This document shows, piece after piece, positions 62,005 to 64,000 of a stretch of 64,000 nt of DNA (positions within the stretch are counted from its first letter, which is position 1; each line of letters opens with the position of its first letter). The stretch comes from Dermacentor variabilis (taxonomy: Eukaryota > Arthropoda > Arachnida > Ixodida > Ixodidae). The position numbers and the translations under genes were made by a program. Location of the stretch: assembly GCF_050947875.1 (NCBI RefSeq), contig NC_134572.1, positions 133,541,105 through 133,605,104 of the forward strand. The letters run 5' to 3'. The notes beneath the pieces are model-generated. The model was not told the DNA's origin and did not search any database. It saw only the letters and a program-made list of their open reading frames with translations.

Positions 62005-62664
62005 TGTTTGGATCGCACCGCTGGTACGATCGGTTGTTGGGAACTCGGCGCTGACGCCCGTGGTTGTACCTGGGTCGCAAGCCCCAAGGGTAGCGTTGGC
62101 CTGGCGGCCTGGGGTACAACTGGAAGCATCCGAAGGTCCCGGCAAAGCATGAGTCGACTGGTAACAACAAAACAACTTGTTTATTTTAACATCGCAAAGA
62201 GTTGGCGGTCAGGTTGACCGAAGTAGAGAGACGGGAGAGCACTTTCCTCAACAGAAGAAATCGGAGCCCTCCTTTTGGCGTCCGGGGGCAGCTGTTTTTA
62301 TACTCTCGCAGTTGAGGGCAAGAAGGAACCCCTCAAAAGACGAGCACGTGAATGTACAATGGGCTAATGGTGACGCACACTGTCGAAGCGCTGCCGTAGC
62401 ACCATGTCGAGCACGATCTCGTAGCACCCTGTCGTAGCGCTGCCGTAGCACCATGTCGAGCACGATCTCGTAGCACCCTGTCGTAGCGCTGCCGGTCGGG
62501 CACAATGACTGGAATGAGAGGGTGATCCTTTGCGGTCGCATCGCCGCAGTCGCGCCTGGAAACACCTGCCGATGAGCGTTGCGGCGACGACGATCGGGCC
62601 AAAATGTCTGCCGCCCCGCCGCAGTCGTGCCGGCAAAACCACGTGTCGCAGGCGAAACGCAACA
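62005..62664 (-). repeat. 3' LTR of the second gypsy copy
   Basis: Starts TGTTGCGTTTCGCC and ends CCAAACA on the minus strand. R-U5 (including the TATA box near 62295 and the polyadenylation signal near 62180) closely matches the first element. U3 carries instead two tandem copies of a different 49-bp unit (62390-62487). Confidence 0.85.
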
Positions 62665-63149
62665 GACCGCCCCGCCGGGGGAAGGAGATCCCGATGGACA
62701 GGGGACTGCATCCGCTGTCCGGAGGGATGTCGCTCGATGATGCTCATAACCGAAGTCGGGCGTCCCTCGACGTTTCTTGAGCGCAGCGCACAGAGAAGGC
62801 CTCGTTCTCTCGTTCAGGTTCGCACGGGACACTGCAAAGTGACTTCGGGAGAGTTCACATTTTTGTTCTCGTTCCCGGCAAGCGTTAGAACTACGCTGAA
62901 ACTCAACCGCTCAGTCAGCAAGCACGGCACAACCCTCACTAAGCCCTGCCAGGCTCTTTCCCCTTTTTATACCACTGCCTAGTTCCTTACAGTAGTCTAG
63001 CATCACTCAGAACGCGTCCACAAATTGAAAAATTGCACTAGAAAGCATATCATCACTTTGAAACACTAAACAAAAGCAATATGTTAAAAAAAATCCTGCC
63101 TCAGGAAGAAAAACATCAGTAACAAACAATTTTGAGGCTGATTCCTACG

Positions 63150-63998
63150 TTAGGGGCTTCGACTTAAGCCATCGGCGTTACCGTTGAGACTCCCCTTTTT
63201 GTAACGCACCTCAAAGGAATATTGTTGTAAAGCGAGGCTCCAGCGCAGGAGGCGGCCATTTTTGGGAGAGATGGTCTGCAGCCATTGGAGAGGGCAGTGA
63301 TCCGTCTCAATGATAAACCTCGAGCCGGCTAGATAGCATGACAATTTCTGAACGGCCCACACGAGACACGCACACTCTTTCTCGGTGGCGCTATACGCCT
63401 GCTCACGACTGGACAGCTTACGACTAGCATACAGGACGGGGTGTTCTACTTCTCCATTTTCCCGTTGGCACAGTACAACGCCCATGCCTCGCTCACTAGC
63501 ATCGCACTGAACAACGAACCCTTTTGTATAGTCTGGCGATCGTAGCACAGGCTGGTTTGTTAGGGCACTCTTTAGGGCGCTAAAAGCTCTTTCCTTTGTC
63601 TCGTCCCAGACGACTGTTTGAGGCTCTGTTTTTCTTAGAGCATCCGTCAGGGGAGCCGCGATATCAGAGTACCTAGGGATGTACCTCTGATAGTAGCCGG
63701 CGACACCCAAGAACGACCGAATATCGGTCTTGGTGCGCGGTTGCGGAAAGTCTCGCACAGCGTCCACTTTTATTTCAGAGGGGCGGCGACGACCCTGACC
63801 AATCACGTGACCGAGGTAGACAACCTCGGCCTGTGCTAACTGGCACTTAGGAGCCTTGACTGTCAAGCCCGCTTCGCGCAGGCGGGTTAGCACTGCCCGC
63901 AAGTGTGCCATATGCTCAGACCAGGATGCGGAGAATATCGCTACGTCGTCTAGATACGGTAAAGCGAATTCTTGCTGTCCCCGCAACACTTTATCCAT
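63150..63998 (-). CDS. pol: Pol fragment: RT (from YLDD side) and RNase H, partial
   Basis: A 282-codon open frame truncated by the window edge. It begins with MDKVLRGQQEFALPYLDDVA, so RT motif C is intact. It contains the connection region and RNase H (VVQCDASERGMGVVL, YSATEKECACLVWAV, ETDHCPLQW) and ends DGLSRSP with no integrase after it. No stop or frameshift is visible in this part. Compared with 41522-43381 it has VWAV where that copy has GWAV; VWA is the commoner form in this motif. Confidence 0.92.
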   Translation of the reverse strand: MDKVLRGQQEFALPYLDDVAIFSASWSEHMAHLRAVLTRLREAGLTVKAPKCQLAQAEVVYLGHVIGQGRRRPSEIKVDAVRDFPQPRTKTDIRSFLGVAGYYQRYIPRYSDIAAPLTDALRKTEPQTVVWDETKERAFSALKSALTNQPVLRSPDYTKGFVVQCDASERGMGVVLCQRENGEVEHPVLYASRKLSSREQAYSATEKECACLVWAVQKLSCYLAGSRFIIETDHCPLQWLQTISPKNGRLLRWSLALQQYSFEVRYKKGSLNGNADGLSRSP

Positions 63999-64000
63999 GA

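Larger units (their letters stand above)
62005..64000 (-). mobile_element. Second Ty3/gypsy copy, minus strand, cut by window end
   Basis: On the minus strand: RT-RNase H (63998 to 63150), a 485-bp untranslated region (63149-62665) and a 660-bp 3' LTR (62664-62005). RT-RNase H differs from the copy at 38953-44613 at only about four residues, but the U3 part of the LTR is largely different. The rest of the element lies beyond the window. Confidence 0.9.

Overview
This window looks like nuclear DNA of an arthropod, most likely a hard (ixodid) tick. No operons, ribosome-binding sites or dense coding are present. It is a mosaic of retrotransposons, mariner transposons, small terminal-inverted-repeat (TIR) elements and long microsatellites. 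The tick assignment rests on my recognition of repeat types: a recurring LINE 3' tail containing GTTAACCTCCCTGCCTTTCC, a tRNA-derived SINE tail, and RNase H-bearing LINEs. It is an inference, not a database match. I found no confident host protein-coding gene, rRNA or tRNA gene.

Layout. 1-6.3 kb: a compound microsatellite; a 1.57-kb TIR-bounded element carrying a decayed THAP zinc-finger exon; and a 5'-truncated RTE-type LINE (minus strand) inserted with a 10-bp target duplication into a degenerate tandem array. 6.4-18.7 kb: a dead mariner with recognisable ends, microsatellites, several LINE 3' ends, a 224-bp MITE and a GC-rich block that could be promoter or first-exon sequence. 18.7-23.8 kb: a badly decayed I-type LINE (plus strand) with another LINE tail nested inside it. 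24-35 kb: a second dead mariner (minus strand) and long stretches with no identifiable gene.

35-46 kb: an I-type LINE on the minus strand, split at the start of its ORF2 by a young Ty3/gypsy LTR retrotransposon (38953-44613). The two LTRs are 751 bp each and about 99% identical, flanked by GTAG duplications. Its intact 619-aa ORF runs from an integrase C-terminal GPY/F module into reverse transcriptase and RNase H. The integrase piece therefore lies upstream of RT, as in Gmr1-like elements and Ty1/copia, and not downstream as in ordinary Ty3/gypsy. The integrase core is deleted in this copy.

46-64 kb: GC-rich unassigned sequence; a SINE tail with a 15-bp duplication; a full-length 5.8-kb I-type LINE (52356-58136) with a 13-bp target duplication, whose ORF2 stops exactly at the YADD tyrosine; a CR1/L2-like RT relic containing a 30-bp hairpin; a long (GTT)n tract; an unassigned 210-codon ORF; an inverted repeat; and a 488-bp MITE that abuts the LTR of a second Ty3/gypsy copy (minus strand) running off the window end. 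The two gypsy copies have almost the same RT-RNase H but very different U3 regions.

The genes here do not form a host pathway. The autonomous-type elements (RTE, I-type, CR1-like, Ty3/gypsy, mariner) supply enzymes that could also mobilise the SINE and MITE sequences. Most copies carry inactivating lesions, which are listed in the entries.
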